The notes under the pieces were generated by a model, which was not told the DNA's origin, did not search any database, and worked only from the letters and a program-made list of their open reading frames with translations. A stretch of 32,061 bases of DNA from Gammaproteobacteria bacterium. Its GTDB lineage: Bacteria; Pseudomonadota; Gammaproteobacteria; JAJPIJ01. Position 1 is the stretch's first letter, and each line of letters begins with the position of its first letter. The position numbers and the translations under genes were made by a program. Positions 22,646-31,963 of the stretch are shown in pieces. The stretch spans positions 1 through 32,061 of the forward strand of contig JAJVIQ010000035.1 of NCBI GenBank assembly GCA_022071965.1, written 5' to 3'.

Positions 22646-24059
22646 GTACTTTATCTCCGCCACCGAAAAGCTCCTCCATCATCAAATCCACTTCGCCGCG
22701 CTCGATCCGGCAGTCGGCGGACGTTGCCGCTACGGCCCTTTGCACGAGAGTGCTGGCGGCGGCCACTTCCACGTCCTCGGGTATACGCTGACCGCCACTG
22801 ACGTATGCCACGGGCAACTTATGCAAGATGGCTGCCGACAGAGCCGGTGCGAGCAGCGTTGCATCGTCGAGCTTGGTCAGCATCGCGCCGGCCGGCATCA
22901 CCGGCGCGTAACGTGCGAAGATGGCCTCGAGGTCGCGCGCCTGCGTGGCCGCCGAGGCGACGACGAAGCAACGCACCAGCGGCGCGCAATCGCGCAGGGC
23001 CGCGAGCGTGATGTCGATGCGGCGATCGCGGGGCCCCATGCCGGCGGTGTCGACCAGCACGAGCTTGCGGTCGTACACCGCATCGAGCGCGGGCAGGAGT
23101 TCCTCCACGCCGGCGGCCACGCGCACCGGGATCCCCATGATGCGGCCGAAGCTGCGCAACTGCTCGTGCGCGGCGATGCGCTGGCTGTCGGTGGTGATCA
23201 GCGCCACCTCGCGCGCGCCGTGCTCGAGCGCGAACCTGGCGGCCAGCTTGCAGACCAGCGTGGTCTTGCCAACCCCGGTCGGTCCGACCAGCACCGCCGC
23301 ACCGCCGCGTTCCATCAGATCGTTGCCGGTCACGCGCAGGTGCTGCGCGTAGCGGCTCAGGAACTCCCCCCATCCCTGGTCGAAGGACAGCGTGGCCGGG
23401 ACGCCCTGCGCGAGCCCGCGCGCCAGGCGCGGTGTGACGCCGGCGCCGATCGCGCGCCGCAGCAGGTACGCGCCCAGCGGATTGCATTGGCGCATCTCCG
23501 ACCACGCCAGCGTGGCGAACTGCTGCTGGAGCAGGCCGCGCAGCGAACGCAGTTCCTGCTGCATCTGATCCATGATCGGTTCGCGGGTCCACAACGGTTC
23601 GCCGCGCACCGCGCCGTTACCGCGGCCCTCCGCGGCATCTCCATGCGCCGGTGCCCCGGCGCGCGCGACAGGCCCCGGCCGGGTGCGATCGCTGCCCGGC
23701 TTCGCCGCCGGCACGGGCGCGGCCACGGCCGGCTTGCGATGTTTGACGGCCACCTGCGGAAAAACATAAGGTTTCACGCTGGCGGGCTGCGGCGCGGGCG
23801 GGCGGGCAGCGGTGTCCGGTTTGCGTGCCGATGGCGCCGGCGCCTCTGCGCCGTCGCTGTCATCGACGACGGCGCGGAAGGACGATTTCGGCGGCGTGTA
23901 GGAGGCGAGGATCTCCGCGTCGTACTCCTCGGCGGTGATGAGCTCCAGGCCGCCGTCGACCTTCCGCTGGCCGATGATCATCACGTCCGCGCCCTGCTCG
24001 CGGCGTGCCGCGGCCAGGGCCGTGCGCATGTCGGGTGCAAAGTAGCGACGCACCTTCAT
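22632..24059 (-). CDS. flhF: Flagellar placement GTPase FlhF
   Basis: SRP-type GTPase of 475 residues marking the site of polar flagellum assembly. The B domain begins MKVRRYFAPDMRTALAAARR. A long Pro/Ala/Arg linker (about 65-160) is followed by helical N and G domains. G1 is GPTGVGKT at 259-266, followed by LITTDSQRIAAHEQL, LVDTAGMGPRD and TKLDDATLLAPALSA. ATG 24059 puts the conserved MKVRRYF at the start and has AGGGGG 8 bases upstream; ATG 24101 adds 14 unrelated residues. The gap to flhA is 85 bases. With flhG it indicates polar flagella. Confidence 0.96.
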   Translation of the reverse strand: MKVRRYFAPDMRTALAAARREQGADVMIIGQRKVDGGLELITAEEYDAEILASYTPPKSSFRAVVDDSDGAEAPAPSARKPDTAARPPAPQPASVKPYVFPQVAVKHRKPAVAAPVPAAKPGSDRTRPGPVARAGAPAHGDAAEGRGNGAVRGEPLWTREPIMDQMQQELRSLRGLLQQQFATLAWSEMRQCNPLGAYLLRRAIGAGVTPRLARGLAQGVPATLSFDQGWGEFLSRYAQHLRVTGNDLMERGGAAVLVGPTGVGKTTLVCKLAARFALEHGAREVALITTDSQRIAAHEQLRSFGRIMGIPVRVAAGVEELLPALDAVYDRKLVLVDTAGMGPRDRRIDITLAALRDCAPLVRCFVVASAATQARDLEAIFARYAPVMPAGAMLTKLDDATLLAPALSAAILHKLPVAYVSGGQRIPEDVEVAAASTLVQRAVAATSADCRIERGEVDLMMEELFGGGDKVHART

Positions 24060-24144
24060 CTCGCCGACCCCCTGCCTTCGTAGTGTCTGTTGTTGCACCA
24101 CCGCACCGTCGTCTCCAGTCTCAGTCCGTCCGTTGCGCCGTCAT

Positions 24145-26229
24145 TCACTCCGCGCGCCCGACGTTGGCGACGATCTTGATCTGCCGGTTTTCCGGCACCT
24201 CGGCGAAGGCCAGCACGTGGATGTTCTTGACGCCGTGGCGAACGAAGCGCGCCATGAAATCACGCAATCCGTCCGGCACCAGCAACACCGCGGGCTGACC
24301 CTGCATCTCCTGCCGCTCCGCCGCCTCGCGTATGGACTGAATGAGGCGGTTGGCGAGACCCGGTTCGAGGGGGATCGATCCTTCGCTCAACGTTCTGATC
24401 GACTGGTGCAATAAGTGTTCCAGTGAAGGGTCGAGCGTGATGACCGGCAATTCATCATCCAAACCAATGATTTGCTGCACGATGGCGCGACCCATCGCGG
24501 CGCGAACGGCAGCCGTCAGCACGACGGGGTCCTGGCTGCGGTGAGCGTGTTCCGCAAGCTCCTCGACGATGGTGCGGATATCGCGGATCGGCACGCTCTC
24601 GCGCAACAGGTTCTGCAGCACCTTCACCACCACGCCAAGCGGCAGGACCTTTGGCACGAGGTCCTCCACCAGCTTCGGACTGCTCTGCTGCAGGCGGGTG
24701 AGCAACTGCTGCGTCTCGTCATGACCCAGCAGCTCGTGGGCGTGCTCCTGCAGGAGCTGGCTGAGATGCGTGGCGACGACGGTACTGGCGTCGACGACCG
24801 TGTAGCCGAGCGACTGGGCATGATCGCGCTGCGTCTGCTCGATCCACACCGCCTCGAGTCCGAAGACCGGGTCCCTGCCAGGCGTGCCCTTGAGCTTTCC
24901 GAACACCTGGCCCGGATTGATCGCCAGCTCGCGATCGGGGAGCACCTCGGCCTGGCTGACCGTGGCGCCCATCAGGGTGATGCGGTAGGCGCCGGGCTTC
25001 AGATCGAGGTTGTCACGGATGTGCACCGCGGGGATCAGGAAGCCCAGTTCCTGCGAGAGCTTCTTGCGCACGCCTTTCAGCCGACCGAGCAGCTGTCCGC
25101 CCTGCGCGCGATCGACCATCGGGATCAGCCGGTAGCCGACCTCCAGTCCGACCAGGTCCACCGGCGTGACGTCATCCCAGCCGATCTCCCTGGTCTCCGG
25201 CTTCGGCGGCGCCGGTGGCGGCTCGGCCCTCACCGCGGCGCGCTTGCGCTCCTCCTGCGCCAGGTACCAGGCGGCGGCGCCGGCCGCGCCGGCGAGCAGC
25301 AGGAACACGAAGTTCGGCATGCCGGGGATGACGCCCAGGAGGCCGAGGATGCCCGCGGCGACGCCCAGCGTGCGCGGATTGGCGAACAGCTGCTTGATGA
25401 TCTGCTGGCTCATGTCCTCGGCCGTGGACACGCGCGCCACCATGATCGCCGAGCCGGTCGCCAGCAGCAGCGCCGGGATCTGCGCCACCAGGCCGTCACC
25501 GATGGTCAGCAGGGTGTAGACCCTGGCGGCGTCCGCCACGGCCATCTCGTGCTCGAGCGTACCGATCGCGAAGCCGCCGATGACGTTGATGAACAGGATG
25601 AGGATGCCGGCGACGGCGTCGCCGCGGACGAACTTGCTGGCACCGTCCATGGAGCCGTAGAACTCCGCCTCCTCCGCGATCTCCTTGCGGCGCGCCTTGG
25701 CCTCCTCCTGGTTGATGATGCCGGCGTTCAGATCGGCGTCGATCGCCATCTGCTTGCCGGGCATCGCATCGAGGGTGAAGCGCGCGCTGACCTCGGAGAT
25801 GCGCCCCGCGCCCTTGGTGATCACCACGAAGTTGATGATGATCAGGATGGCGAACACCACGAAACCCACCGTGTAATCGCCGCCGATGACGAACTCGCCG
25901 AAGGCGTGTATGACCTGGCCGGCCGCCTCGGTGCCGTTGTGGCCGTGCAGCAGGACCACGCGCGTGGAGGCGATGTTCAGCGACAGCCGCATGAGTGTCG
26001 CGACGAGCAGCACGGTCGGGAAGGCGCTCAGCTCCAGCGGCCGCTTGCTGTAGACCACCGCCATCAGCACGACCAGCGACAGCGAGATGTTGAAGGTGAA
26101 CAGTATGTCGAGCAGGAAGGTGGGCAGCGGCACCACCATCATCGCCAGGATGACGAGCAGCAGCATGGGCGTGCCGAGCCCCGAACGCTGCACGTTCCTC
26201 AACCCGGTCATGACGGCCTGCTGATTCAC
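24145..26229 (-). CDS. flhA: Flagellar export apparatus protein FlhA
   Basis: Export-gate component of 694 residues, normal for FlhA. The N-terminal half holds about eight membrane helices, with the FHIPEP-family stretch RLSLNIASTRVVLLHGHNG and cytoplasmic loop AGRISEVSARFTLDAMPGKQ, AIDADLNAGIINQEEAKARR. The C-terminal half (from about 350) is the cytosolic nonameric ring that docks chaperone-substrate complexes. The start is GTG at 26229, supported by GGGGGAGGG seven bases away; ATG 26211 lacks such a site. It follows flhB by 21 bases. Confidence 0.97.
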   Translation of the reverse strand: MNQQAVMTGLRNVQRSGLGTPMLLLVILAMMVVPLPTFLLDILFTFNISLSLVVLMAVVYSKRPLELSAFPTVLLVATLMRLSLNIASTRVVLLHGHNGTEAAGQVIHAFGEFVIGGDYTVGFVVFAILIIINFVVITKGAGRISEVSARFTLDAMPGKQMAIDADLNAGIINQEEAKARRKEIAEEAEFYGSMDGASKFVRGDAVAGILILFINVIGGFAIGTLEHEMAVADAARVYTLLTIGDGLVAQIPALLLATGSAIMVARVSTAEDMSQQIIKQLFANPRTLGVAAGILGLLGVIPGMPNFVFLLLAGAAGAAAWYLAQEERKRAAVRAEPPPAPPKPETREIGWDDVTPVDLVGLEVGYRLIPMVDRAQGGQLLGRLKGVRKKLSQELGFLIPAVHIRDNLDLKPGAYRITLMGATVSQAEVLPDRELAINPGQVFGKLKGTPGRDPVFGLEAVWIEQTQRDHAQSLGYTVVDASTVVATHLSQLLQEHAHELLGHDETQQLLTRLQQSSPKLVEDLVPKVLPLGVVVKVLQNLLRESVPIRDIRTIVEELAEHAHRSQDPVVLTAAVRAAMGRAIVQQIIGLDDELPVITLDPSLEHLLHQSIRTLSEGSIPLEPGLANRLIQSIREAAERQEMQGQPAVLLVPDGLRDFMARFVRHGVKNIHVLAFAEVPENRQIKIVANVGRAE

Positions 26230-26250
26230 CCGATCGCCCTCCCCCCGCTA

Positions 26251-27375
26251 TCAGTCCCGGCGCAGCTCATCGGGGATCGGCAGATCCGCCGGCGGCCGCA
26301 CCTCGCGGCCGCCGGGTATCGCTCGCAGCTGGAAGACATAGGCCAGCACGCGCGCCACGGCCACGTAGAGTCCGGCCGGGATCTCGCTGCCCACCTTCGT
26401 GCTGTGGAAGATCGCGCGGGCGAGCGGCGGCGCCGAGAAGGTCGTGACCCTGTGGTGGGCGCCGATGCGGATGATCTGCTGCGCCACCTCGTCGGCGCCC
26501 TTGGCGACGACGAGCGGCGCGACGTTCATCTTCGCGTCGTAGCGCAGCGCGACGGCGTAGTGAGTCGGGTTGGTGACGATGACGTCGGCCTTCGGCACCT
26601 CCTCCATCATGCGACGCGCCGCGACTTCCAGTTGCATGCGCCGGATCTTGCCCTTCACCTCCGGACTGCCCTCCGTTTCCTTGTGCTCCTCGCGGACCTC
26701 CTGCCTGGTCATGCGCAGGCGGCGCGCATGCGAATAGAGCTGCCAGGGTACGTCGACCATCGCGATGACGATGGTGACGGAGGCCAGCACGAGGAAGCTC
26801 CTCGAGACGAGATGCAGCGACTCGAGGAGCCCGGCGCGCGCATCCGCGTGCTCGAGCCCGACGATCTGCGCCGCCCAGTTCCACAGCAACGCCAGCAGCA
26901 CGGCGGTGAACAGCACCAGCTTCAGCAGCGCCTTGCCGAGCTCCACGAGGCTGTTGGCGCTGAACATCCGCCCGAAGCCCCTCAGGGGGTCGAGCCGCTC
27001 CCACTTCATTCCCAGCGCCTCGCTGCTCCATGCCCAGCCGCCGATGGCCACGGGCGCGAGCAGCGCAATCGCGAAGGCGGCGGCGATCAGCGGCAGCACG
27101 CTCATCAGGGCATCGCCCAGCGCGCCCATGAATACCTCCGGCAGCGACATCGTCGAAAGCGCCTCGCGCGTGGACAGCGTGAACATCTCCTTCATGGTGC
27201 CGGTGAGCCCGCTGCCCATGCGCCCGCCGGCCAGAAGCATGATCGCGCCCGTGCCCATCAGCAGCATCATGGTCGTGAACTCGCGCGAACGGGCGATCTC
27301 GCCGCGGCTGCGGGCGTCGCGCAGGCGCTTGTCTGTCGCCTGTTCCGTGCGTTCCTGACCTTCGCGTTCCGCCAT
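26251..27375 (-). CDS. flhB: Flagellar export switch protein FlhB
   Basis: Inner-membrane protein of 374 residues with four membrane helices (about 34-52, 93-115, 148-166, 192-210) and a cytosolic domain that switches export from rod/hook to filament proteins after self-cleavage. The cleavage motif NPTH is intact at 269-272 (VIVTNPTHYAVALRYD). The N-terminus (GQERTEQATDKRLRDARSRG) matches FlhB and related type III secretion proteins. ATG 27375 follows GGAGG with 8 bases spacing and lies 4 bases past the fliR stop, so the two are tightly coupled. Confidence 0.97.
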   Translation of the reverse strand: MAEREGQERTEQATDKRLRDARSRGEIARSREFTTMMLLMGTGAIMLLAGGRMGSGLTGTMKEMFTLSTREALSTMSLPEVFMGALGDALMSVLPLIAAAFAIALLAPVAIGGWAWSSEALGMKWERLDPLRGFGRMFSANSLVELGKALLKLVLFTAVLLALLWNWAAQIVGLEHADARAGLLESLHLVSRSFLVLASVTIVIAMVDVPWQLYSHARRLRMTRQEVREEHKETEGSPEVKGKIRRMQLEVAARRMMEEVPKADVIVTNPTHYAVALRYDAKMNVAPLVVAKGADEVAQQIIRIGAHHRVTTFSAPPLARAIFHSTKVGSEIPAGLYVAVARVLAYVFQLRAIPGGREVRPPADLPIPDELRRD

Positions 27376-27379
27376 CGCC

Positions 27380-28156
27380 CTAGCCTCCCGCCAGGATCTG
27401 CCGGGCGGCGGCCATCGCGAGTTCCATCAGCGCCTGCACGTGGTCCGGCAGCGCGGGAAGCGTGACCCCCATGAGCACCGCGCCGGCGATGACGGTGATC
27501 GGTATGCCCACGGCGAAGATGTGCAGTTGCGGCGCCGTGCGGGAGAGCACGCCGTAGCCAAGGTTTACCATCAGCAAGGCCGTGATCATCGGCAGCGCGA
27601 TGACCGTGGCCTGCAGGAACAGCTCCCCGCCCCACTGCAGCAGTACGCCCAGCCCCTGCTGGGACACGCCCGTCACGCCGATCGGCAGCGTGTGAAAGCT
27701 CTCGGCCAGCGCGTGCAGCGCCAGCAGGTGACCGTTGACGCTGAGAAACAGCAGGGTGGTCAGCATGACGTAGAACTGCCCGACCACCGGCACCTGGGCG
27801 CCGCTCTGAGGATCCACCATCGCCGCGAAGCCCAGGCCCATCTGCTGGCCGAGCACCTGGCCGGCGAACTCGACCGCGGTGAAGACGAGGCGCAGGGAAA
27901 GGCCCATCACCAGCCCGATCATGATCTGCTGCATGGTGACCAGGGCGCCGGCGGCGCTGATGGGCTCGATGACGGGGGCCGGCGGCAGCACCGGCACCAG
28001 CACCGCGGTCATGCACACGGCGAGCAGCACGCGGATGCGCGCCGGCACCGCCCGCGTTCCGATCACCGGTGCGGAGCTGACGAGCGCGGCGACCCGCACC
28101 AGGGGCCACAGCCAGGCGGCGAGCAGGGCGGCGATCTGCGCTTCGGTGAAGTTCAT
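27380..28156 (-). CDS. fliR: Flagellar export protein FliR
   Basis: Inner-membrane export-gate subunit of 258 residues with about six hydrophobic helices; with FliP and FliQ it forms the helical export channel. Typical stretches are RVAALVSSAPVIGTRAVPAR, GLSLRLVFTAVEFAGQVLGQ, QMGLGFAAMVDPQSG and FLSVNGHLLALHALAESF. ATG 28156 begins MNFTEAQIAALLAAWLWP as in relatives; an ATG at 28234 would add a basic, non-conserved leader running back to the fliQ stop. A 74-base gap separates it from fliQ. Confidence 0.96.
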   Translation of the reverse strand: MNFTEAQIAALLAAWLWPLVRVAALVSSAPVIGTRAVPARIRVLLAVCMTAVLVPVLPPAPVIEPISAAGALVTMQQIMIGLVMGLSLRLVFTAVEFAGQVLGQQMGLGFAAMVDPQSGAQVPVVGQFYVMLTTLLFLSVNGHLLALHALAESFHTLPIGVTGVSQQGLGVLLQWGGELFLQATVIALPMITALLMVNLGYGVLSRTAPQLHIFAVGIPITVIAGAVLMGVTLPALPDHVQALMELAMAAARQILAGG

Positions 28157-28230
28157 CGGCGCACGCGCGCCTGATGTGATGGCGAGGGACTTGCGCGGTC
28201 TCGGTCGGTCATGAATCACCGCCGCCGCCT

Positions 28231-28503
28231 TCACCCGCCGACGAGGGCGGGTATGTCGTTCATCAGCTGCTGTATGTATTCGACGAGCATGCGCAGCATC
28301 AGCGGGCCGCCGATCACCAGTACCCCCATCGTCACCATCAGCTTCGGGATGAAGCTCAGCGTCATCTCGTTGATCTGGGTGGCGGCCTGGAAGATGCTCA
28401 CCAGCAGCCCCACGATCAGCGACGGAACCAGCAGTATGGCCATGAGCACCAGCGTCAGCTGCATCGCGTGCCGTCCAAGTTCCATGACCTGATCGGGTGT
28501 CAC
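28231..28503 (-). CDS. fliQ: Flagellar export protein FliQ
   Basis: Small inner-membrane subunit of 90 residues with two hydrophobic helices (about 15-38 and 52-74) around AATQINEMTLSFIPK, the conserved FliQ turn; four copies wrap the FliP-FliR core. The start codon is GTG at 28503, supported by GGGAG 8 bases upstream. It starts 12 bases after the fliP stop. Confidence 0.96.
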   Translation of the reverse strand: MTPDQVMELGRHAMQLTLVLMAILLVPSLIVGLLVSIFQAATQINEMTLSFIPKLMVTMGVLVIGGPLMLRMLVEYIQQLMNDIPALVGG

Positions 28504-28515
28504 CGGCGCATCTCC

Positions 28516-29256
28516 CTAGACGTAGAAGCTCTGCACCAGCGTCCCGACGATGAGCGTCCAGCCGTCGACCAGCACGAACAGCATCAGCTTGAACGGCAGC
28601 GAGATCATCATCGGCGAGAGCATCATCATGCCCATGGACATCAACACGCTGGCCACGACCAGGTCGATGATGAGAAACGGAATGAAGATGACGAAGCCGA
28701 TCTGGAAGGCGGTCTTCAGCTCGCTGGTGACGAACGAGGGCAGCAGCACGGAGAACGGGATGTCATCGGCGGACCGGAACTCCTTCTTCTGCGCCAGCCC
28801 GGCGAAGAGGTTCAGGTCGTTCTCGCGCGTCTGGGCGAGCATGAACTGCCGCACCGGACCGGCGGCATTCTCCAGCGCCTGGTTGATGGTGATCCTGTCC
28901 TCCAGGTAGGGCCCGACGGCATCGGTGTAGACGCGGTCGAAGACCGGCGTCATCACGAAGAAGGTCATGAACAGGGCGAGCCCGACCAACACCTGGCTGG
29001 AGGGGGTCTGCGCCGTGCCCAGCGCCTGCCGGAGGATGGCGAGCACGATGATGATGCGGGTGAACGAAGTCATCGCCAGCAGCGCGGCCGGCAACAGAGT
29101 GAGCGCCGTCATCAACAGCAGGATCTGCAGCGACAGGCTGTAGGTCTGCCCGCCGCTCGGCTCCGTGGTCACCGACAGCGCCGGCAGGCCCGGCGCCGCG
29201 AAGACCACCATCGGCAGGAGCGTGAGCACGAACAATGCGATGACCCGCGATCTCAT
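28516..29256 (-). CDS. fliP: Flagellar export protein FliP
   Basis: Export-gate subunit of 246 residues with a cleavable signal peptide ([20 protein letters not shown]) and about four membrane helices. Signature regions are [40 protein letters not shown] and [20 protein letters not shown], all strongly conserved in FliP. Five copies with FliR and FliQ form the channel. ATG overlaps the fliO stop by four bases (ATGA). Confidence 0.97.
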   Translation of the reverse strand: MRSRVIALFVLTLLPMVVFAAPGLPALSVTTEPSGGQTYSLSLQILLLMTALTLLPAALLAMTSFTRIIIVLAILRQALGTAQTPSSQVLVGLALFMTFFVMTPVFDRVYTDAVGPYLEDRITINQALENAAGPVRQFMLAQTRENDLNLFAGLAQKKEFRSADDIPFSVLLPSFVTSELKTAFQIGFVIFIPFLIIDLVVASVLMSMGMMMLSPMMISLPFKLMLFVLVDGWTLIVGTLVQSFYV

Positions 29257-29711
29257 GACGCCCCTCCCGCGGCAGGGATACCGGCTGCCGGACGCACGAC
29301 GGAGGACGTGCCGCCGGCCCGCATGGACTCGTTCAGGGTGTCGCCGAAGCTCGAAGGCGGCGCCCCGCCACCCAGCACGTGCAGGCAGGCGATGCTGCCC
29401 GTGGTGACGCCGATGAGCAGCCGCGTGCCGGCCGCGTCCACCAGCAGCAGACGGTCGCGCGTGCCCAGCGGTACCGCCTCCACGATCTTCAGCGAAGAGT
29501 TGCGCGAGGAACGGATGACAGGCAGCCGCCGCAGCACGAACGCGCAGCCCGCGACCACCACCAGCACGATCCCCAGGCCGACGACGAGCTGCGTGAGCTG
29601 CGCCAGCGAGACCGCGCTCTGCGGCGCGGAGGGTCCCTCGGCCGCCAGCGCGGGGACGCTGGCCGCGAGCGCCGCGAGCGCCACCGCCATGTCATGCCTG
29701 ATACCATGCAT
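29253..29711 (-). CDS. fliO: Flagellar assembly protein FliO
   Basis: Membrane protein of 152 residues that helps FliP assemble. It has an N-terminal signal-like hydrophobic segment (about 8-23, ending ALAAEG), a membrane helix (about 38-59, [20 protein letters not shown]) and a cytosolic FliO domain ([38 protein letters not shown]). The Ala/Pro/Gly-rich end overlaps fliP by four bases. ATG 29711 is used, 20 bases after the fliN stop; ATG 29690 is an alternative start. FliO is poorly conserved, so position supports the name as much as sequence. Confidence 0.92.
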   Translation of the reverse strand: MHGIRHDMAVALAALAASVPALAAEGPSAPQSAVSLAQLTQLVVGLGIVLVVVAGCAFVLRRLPVIRSSRNSSLKIVEAVPLGTRDRLLLVDAAGTRLLIGVTTGSIACLHVLGGGAPPSSFGDTLNESMRAGGTSSVVRPAAGIPAAGGAS

Positions 29712-29731
29712 CGACGCTTCCCCGGCGGCGG

Positions 29732-30157
29732 CTATTGCAGCTTGCGCACACGTTCCTGCGCGCTGACCACGTCCGTCAGCCGGATGCCGAACTTCTCGTT
29801 GACCACCACGACCTCGCCGTGGGCGACCAGCGTGCCGTTGACCAGCACGTCGAGCGGCTCGCCGGCCAGCCGATCGAGCTCCACGACCGATCCCTGATTG
29901 AGCTGCAGCAGGTTGCGTATGCTGATCTTGGTCGCGCCGATCTGCACCGACAGGGTCACGGGGATGTCGAGTATCGCCTCGAGGTTCGCCGGGGTGTCGG
30001 CGCGGACCACGCCGGGCTTCAGATCCTCGAGCGGCGCGGGCTGGACGTTGTCCTTGGCCCCGCCCGCTGCCTGGCCGGCCTCCACGGCGGCCTGCTCCGC
30101 CATCGCGGCCGCCCAGTCGTCGGCGGCGCCGGCTTCTGCCAGTTGTGCGTCGGTCAT
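29732..30157 (-). CDS. fliN: Flagellar switch protein FliN
   Basis: Switch/C-ring protein of 141 residues. An Ala/Glu-rich, probably disordered N-terminus (1-55) precedes the SpoA domain (about 58-138): LEAILDIPVTLSVQIGATKI, LLQLNQGSVVELDRLAGEPL, VNEKFGIRLTDVVS. It forms the base of the C-ring with FliM and docks the export ATPase complex. ATG overlaps the fliM stop by four bases (ATGA). Confidence 0.97.
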   Translation of the reverse strand: MTDAQLAEAGAADDWAAAMAEQAAVEAGQAAGGAKDNVQPAPLEDLKPGVVRADTPANLEAILDIPVTLSVQIGATKISIRNLLQLNQGSVVELDRLAGEPLDVLVNGTLVAHGEVVVVNEKFGIRLTDVVSAQERVRKLQ

Positions 30158-31164
30158 GCTGCAACTCCTGAATCATTGATGGTGTTCTGTCGTGAACGTA
30201 TCGGTTCTATGACCTGCAATGCCTTCATGCCGCGCGAGGCGCCGAGGCGGCCGCGGAACACCGGCACGCCCTCCACCTTGGCGAGAAGGCTCTCGGGGAT
30301 GTCCAGCGGGATGACGTCGCCGGGCTTCATCTCCATGAGCTCGCGCACCAATATCTCGGTCTTCGCCAGCGTGCTGTCGATGGTGACGGTCGCGGAGCGG
30401 ATCTCCTCGCGCAGCGAATTGATCCAGCGCTCATCGCGGTCGTTCGAATCGCTCTGCACGCCGGCGTCGAGGATCTCGCGGATCGGCTCGATCATCGCGT
30501 ACGGAAGCATCACGTGCAGCTCACCGCCGCCGCCCTCCAGCTCGATCTGGAAGGAGGAAATCACCACGACCTCGCTCGGCGAGACCACGTTGGCGAACTG
30601 CGGGTTCATCTCCGAACTCGTGTATTCGAACTTCACCTTGAACACCGGCTCCCACGCCTCGGCCAGGTCGGCGAAGACCAGCTCGAGGACCTTGTGCACG
30701 ACGCGCATCTCGGTGGCGGTGAACTCGCGACCCTCGATCTTGGCGTGCCAGCGGCCGTCACCGCCGAAGAAATTGTCCACGAGAGTGAACACGAGCTTCG
30801 GATTGCACACCACCAGCGCGGTGCCGCGCAGCGGACGCACCTTGCACATGTTCAGGTTCGATGGCATGAACAGCGAATGTACGTATTCGTTGAACTTGCT
30901 CATGCGCACGGCCTCCACCGAGATCACCGGCGAGCGGCGCAGCATGTTGAACAGGCTGATGCGGAAATTGCGCGCGAAGCGCTCGTTGATCATCTCCAGG
31001 GTGGGCATGCGCCCGCGGACGATGCGGTCCTGGCTGGTGAAGTCGTAGCCGCGCACGCCGCCCGCGGCGCCATGGTCGTCGTCCTTGGTATTTACCGCGC
31101 CGTTGTCGACGCCGTTCAGCAGTGCGTCGATCTCGTCTTGCGAGAGCAGATCGGAATTTGCCAT
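30154..31164 (-). CDS. fliM: Flagellar motor switch protein FliM
   Basis: C-ring switch protein of 336 residues. The N-terminal CheY-P docking peptide LLSQDEIDALLNGV (6-19) is intact, then a short linker, the middle FliG-binding domain (about 50-235; VRPLRGTALVVCNPKLVFTL and VDNFFGGDGRWH, the GGDG-type loop) and a C-terminal SpoA domain (about 260-325; MEMKPGDVIPLDIPESL). CheY from this same operon is its expected ligand. It starts 19 bases past the fliL stop; no strong ribosome-binding site was seen. Confidence 0.97.
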   Translation of the reverse strand: MANSDLLSQDEIDALLNGVDNGAVNTKDDDHGAAGGVRGYDFTSQDRIVRGRMPTLEMINERFARNFRISLFNMLRRSPVISVEAVRMSKFNEYVHSLFMPSNLNMCKVRPLRGTALVVCNPKLVFTLVDNFFGGDGRWHAKIEGREFTATEMRVVHKVLELVFADLAEAWEPVFKVKFEYTSSEMNPQFANVVSPSEVVVISSFQIELEGGGGELHVMLPYAMIEPIREILDAGVQSDSNDRDERWINSLREEIRSATVTIDSTLAKTEILVRELMEMKPGDVIPLDIPESLLAKVEGVPVFRGRLGASRGMKALQVIEPIRSRQNTINDSGVAA

Positions 31165-31183
31165 GGTTCTGCGTCTGAATTCG

Positions 31184-31912
31184 CTATTGCATCACGAAGC
31201 TGGTGAAGTAAATTTCCCTGATGCCCTTCTTCCTGATGGTCTTCTTCAGGACCTTCTGAATCTCCAGCAGCACTTCGTTGCGCAACGCCTCCTTGCCCTC
31301 CGGCGTGATCAGCGTTTCGTAGGTCTGCCTGCTCAGGAGCAGGATCACCGCATTGCGTATCGCCGGCATGTGCGTCTTGATCCTCTCCGCGAGCTCCGCA
31401 CTCGACGGTACCGCCTCGATCTCCACGCTGAGGAACTTGGCCTTCGGCTTCTCGCCGCCGGCGCCGGGCTGGAAGTTCACGACGAAGGCCGGGGCGAGCG
31501 GCAGATACGCCGTCTCCTCCTCGCCCTCCTCGCCGCCCTCTTCCTCGGCGGCAGCCTCCTCCTCGCCCGTCGACTCCTCATCGGCGGCCGCCTCCTCCTC
31601 GCCGCCCCCCGTCTCGGCATCCGCGGCATCGGTCTCCTCGCCGGTGGCCTCCCCGTCGGTGCCATCCGTCTCGACGGCCTCCTCGTCGGCGACCTCCTCA
31701 TCCCCGGCGGCCTCCTCCTCCGCGGCGGCCTTGGCCTTCTTCTTTTTCTTCTTGGTCTGCTCCGCGGTCTCCTTCTGCTTCTGCATGTAGAAATAGCCGC
31801 CACCGGCCCCGGTGATCAGCACGGCCAGGATCGCCGCGATGACGATGATCATCTTCTTCTTGCCGCCCTTGCCTCCTTGCGCGGGTGCGTCGTCCTTCTT
31901 TGCCTCTGTCAT
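31184..31912 (-). CDS. fliL: Flagellar basal-body protein FliL with acidic linker
   Basis: Inner-membrane protein of 242 residues supporting the stator and basal body. One membrane helix (about 21-43) follows a Lys-rich N-terminus. The FliL domain is at 135-242 (YLPLAPAFVVNFQP, then LSVEIEAVPSS and KKGIREIYFTSFVMQ at the end). Between them is an unusual linker: a run of six Lys at 54-59, then about 69 residues (65-133) made almost wholly of Glu, Asp, Ala, Gly and Thr. FliL proteins are usually about 150-180 residues, so the linker accounts for the extra length. It heads the fliLMNOPQR block, 36 bases downstream of a sigma-54 promoter. Confidence 0.95.
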   Translation of the reverse strand: MTEAKKDDAPAQGGKGGKKKMIIVIAAILAVLITGAGGGYFYMQKQKETAEQTKKKKKKAKAAAEEEAAGDEEVADEEAVETDGTDGEATGEETDAADAETGGGEEEAAADEESTGEEEAAAEEEGGEEGEEETAYLPLAPAFVVNFQPGAGGEKPKAKFLSVEIEAVPSSAELAERIKTHMPAIRNAVILLLSRQTYETLITPEGKEALRNEVLLEIQKVLKKTIRKKGIREIYFTSFVMQ

Positions 31913-31947
31913 CGACCGATACTCTGATGAGTGGATGCACGGCGTGC

Positions 31948-31963
31948 AGCAATCGCCATGCCA
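31948..31963 (-). promoter_or_regulatory. Sigma-54 promoter of fliLMNOPQR
   Basis: On the minus strand TGGCATGGCGATTGCT matches the sigma-54 consensus TGGCAYR-N4-TTGCW at every defined base, with the required 10 bases between the -24 GG and -12 GC. Transcription would start near 31937, giving a leader of about 25 bases before the fliL ATG at 31912. Middle flagellar genes of polar-flagellated gammaproteobacteria use RpoN with FleQ or FleR-type activators, so the site fits its context. Confidence 0.82.

Noticed and set aside
24472-27465. 997-codon open frame on the plus strand across flhA and flhB
   Set aside because: Antisense to two unmistakable export genes. The translation is His/Arg/Gln/Asp-rich low complexity, typical of the reverse strand of a GC-rich gene.
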